A model generated the notes under the pieces. That model worked only from the letters and a program-made list of their open reading frames with translations. It did no database searches and had not been told where the DNA came from. This document shows, piece after piece, positions 4,956 to 5,157 of a stretch of DNA of 5,157 nt. The DNA is taken from positions 1 through 5,157 of the forward strand of contig QMUI01000084.1 of assembly GCA_003660485.1 (NCBI GenBank). Reading direction: 5' to 3'. Position 1 is the stretch's first letter. Every line of letters begins with the position of its first letter. This stretch comes from Thermococci archaeon. Lineage in GTDB: Archaea; Methanobacteriota_B; Thermococci; Thermococcales; Thermococcaceae. A program made the translations under genes and the position numbers.

Positions 4956-5157
4956 TTATCTCCACCTCCCCAGTCTCGGCGTTCACCCTAACCCTCATCC
5001 CGGTTTTCAGCTTTTTAATATCTATCCCGGTTACGAGAGGTATCCCAGAGATTATTGCGCCAACTGTCACTATCGTCTCTGCGTCCTCGATGATTAATGC
5101 CTTAGGACCATTACCACTCTTTGCTAGGGCATATATTACATAAGAGCCGACGGTCGA
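4936..5157 (-). CDS. Phosphomevalonate dehydratase small subunit (AcnX swivel domain, DUF126), C-terminal part
   Basis: The window holds the last 73 codons; the 5' end lies beyond base 5157. The sequence begins STVGSYVIYALAKSG and continues with ALIIEDAETIVTVGAIISGIPLV and a final strand pair (MRVRVNAETGEVEII). This is the conserved core and end of the aconitase-X small (swivel) subunit, COG1786. With its large subunit, which is not in the window, it dehydrates 5-phosphomevalonate to trans-anhydromevalonate phosphate in the archaeal mevalonate pathway, supplying isoprenoids for archaeal lipids and dolichol in the cytoplasm. The stop TGA (4938-4936) lies 20 bases inside the protease gene, so the two are probably co-transcribed. 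Whether the large subunit lies just upstream cannot be seen. Confidence 0.88.
   Translation of the reverse strand, partial: STVGSYVIYALAKSGNGPKALIIEDAETIVTVGAIISGIPLVTGIDIKKLKTGMRVRVNAETGEVEIIGEGNL
4963..4969 (-). promoter_or_regulatory. Shine-Dalgarno site deciding the TTG start of the protease
   Basis: GGAGGTG on the minus strand ends 7 bases before TTG 4955-4953. The site lies inside the coding end of the upstream gene. The strong site supports an unusual TTG start, which also keeps the whole first zinc knuckle (Cys8). Confidence 0.7.

Overview
The window looks like part of a Thermococcales chromosome, most probably Pyrococcus or a close relative. The reasons are Shine-Dalgarno sequences of the GGTGAT / GGAGG type, an archaeal BRE/TATA promoter, the small subunit of the archaeal AcnX-type phosphomevalonate dehydratase, a dolichol-type sugar-phosphate transferase and a Thermococcales-type Cas6. 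From memory, an HD-domain protein (PH0347) and a non-catalytic Cas6 paralogue (PH0350) of P. horikoshii lie near each other, as the matching genes do here. The species call is inference, since no search was possible.

Layout. Bases 1-843 (+) hold the 3' end of an ABC/AAA15-like ATPase gene and a small TOPRIM-like partner. The partner is frameshifted, and the ATPase has Gly where the Walker B catalytic Glu is expected. Bases 850-1410 (-) encode a stand-alone Era/TrmE-like GTPase, convergent with the TOPRIM gene. Bases 1463-2024 (+) hold a small predicted OB-fold protein, followed 4 bases later by the decayed remnant of an HD-domain phosphohydrolase (YfbR/HDDC2-like). A clear BRE/TATA promoter then drives a WecA/MraY/Alg7-like phosphoglycosyltransferase (2087-2962, +). 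Its 3' end overlaps a convergent, isolated cas6-like gene (2946-3665, -) that lacks the catalytic residues of the P. furiosus enzyme. Upstream of cas6 on the same strand are a zinc-ribbon site-2 protease (3735-4955, TTG start) and the 3' end of the phosphomevalonate dehydratase small-subunit gene (4936-5157). These last two overlap by 20 bases.

How the genes relate. Three lineages of function meet here: isoprenoid and lipid-carrier metabolism (the dehydratase subunit supplies the mevalonate route to dolichol, and the transferase uses dolichyl phosphate), intramembrane proteolysis, and remnants of mobile or defence-type functions (ATPase/TOPRIM pair, Cas6 paralogue). Only the dehydratase-protease overlap and the OB-fold/HD spacing suggest real co-transcription. 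The most notable signal is decay: two or three of nine genes carry inactivating-looking changes, and the orphan Cas6 looks like an RNA-binding protein without cleavage activity. No CRISPR array, tRNA, rRNA or insertion sequence was seen, and no gene-free stretch exceeds 300 bases.
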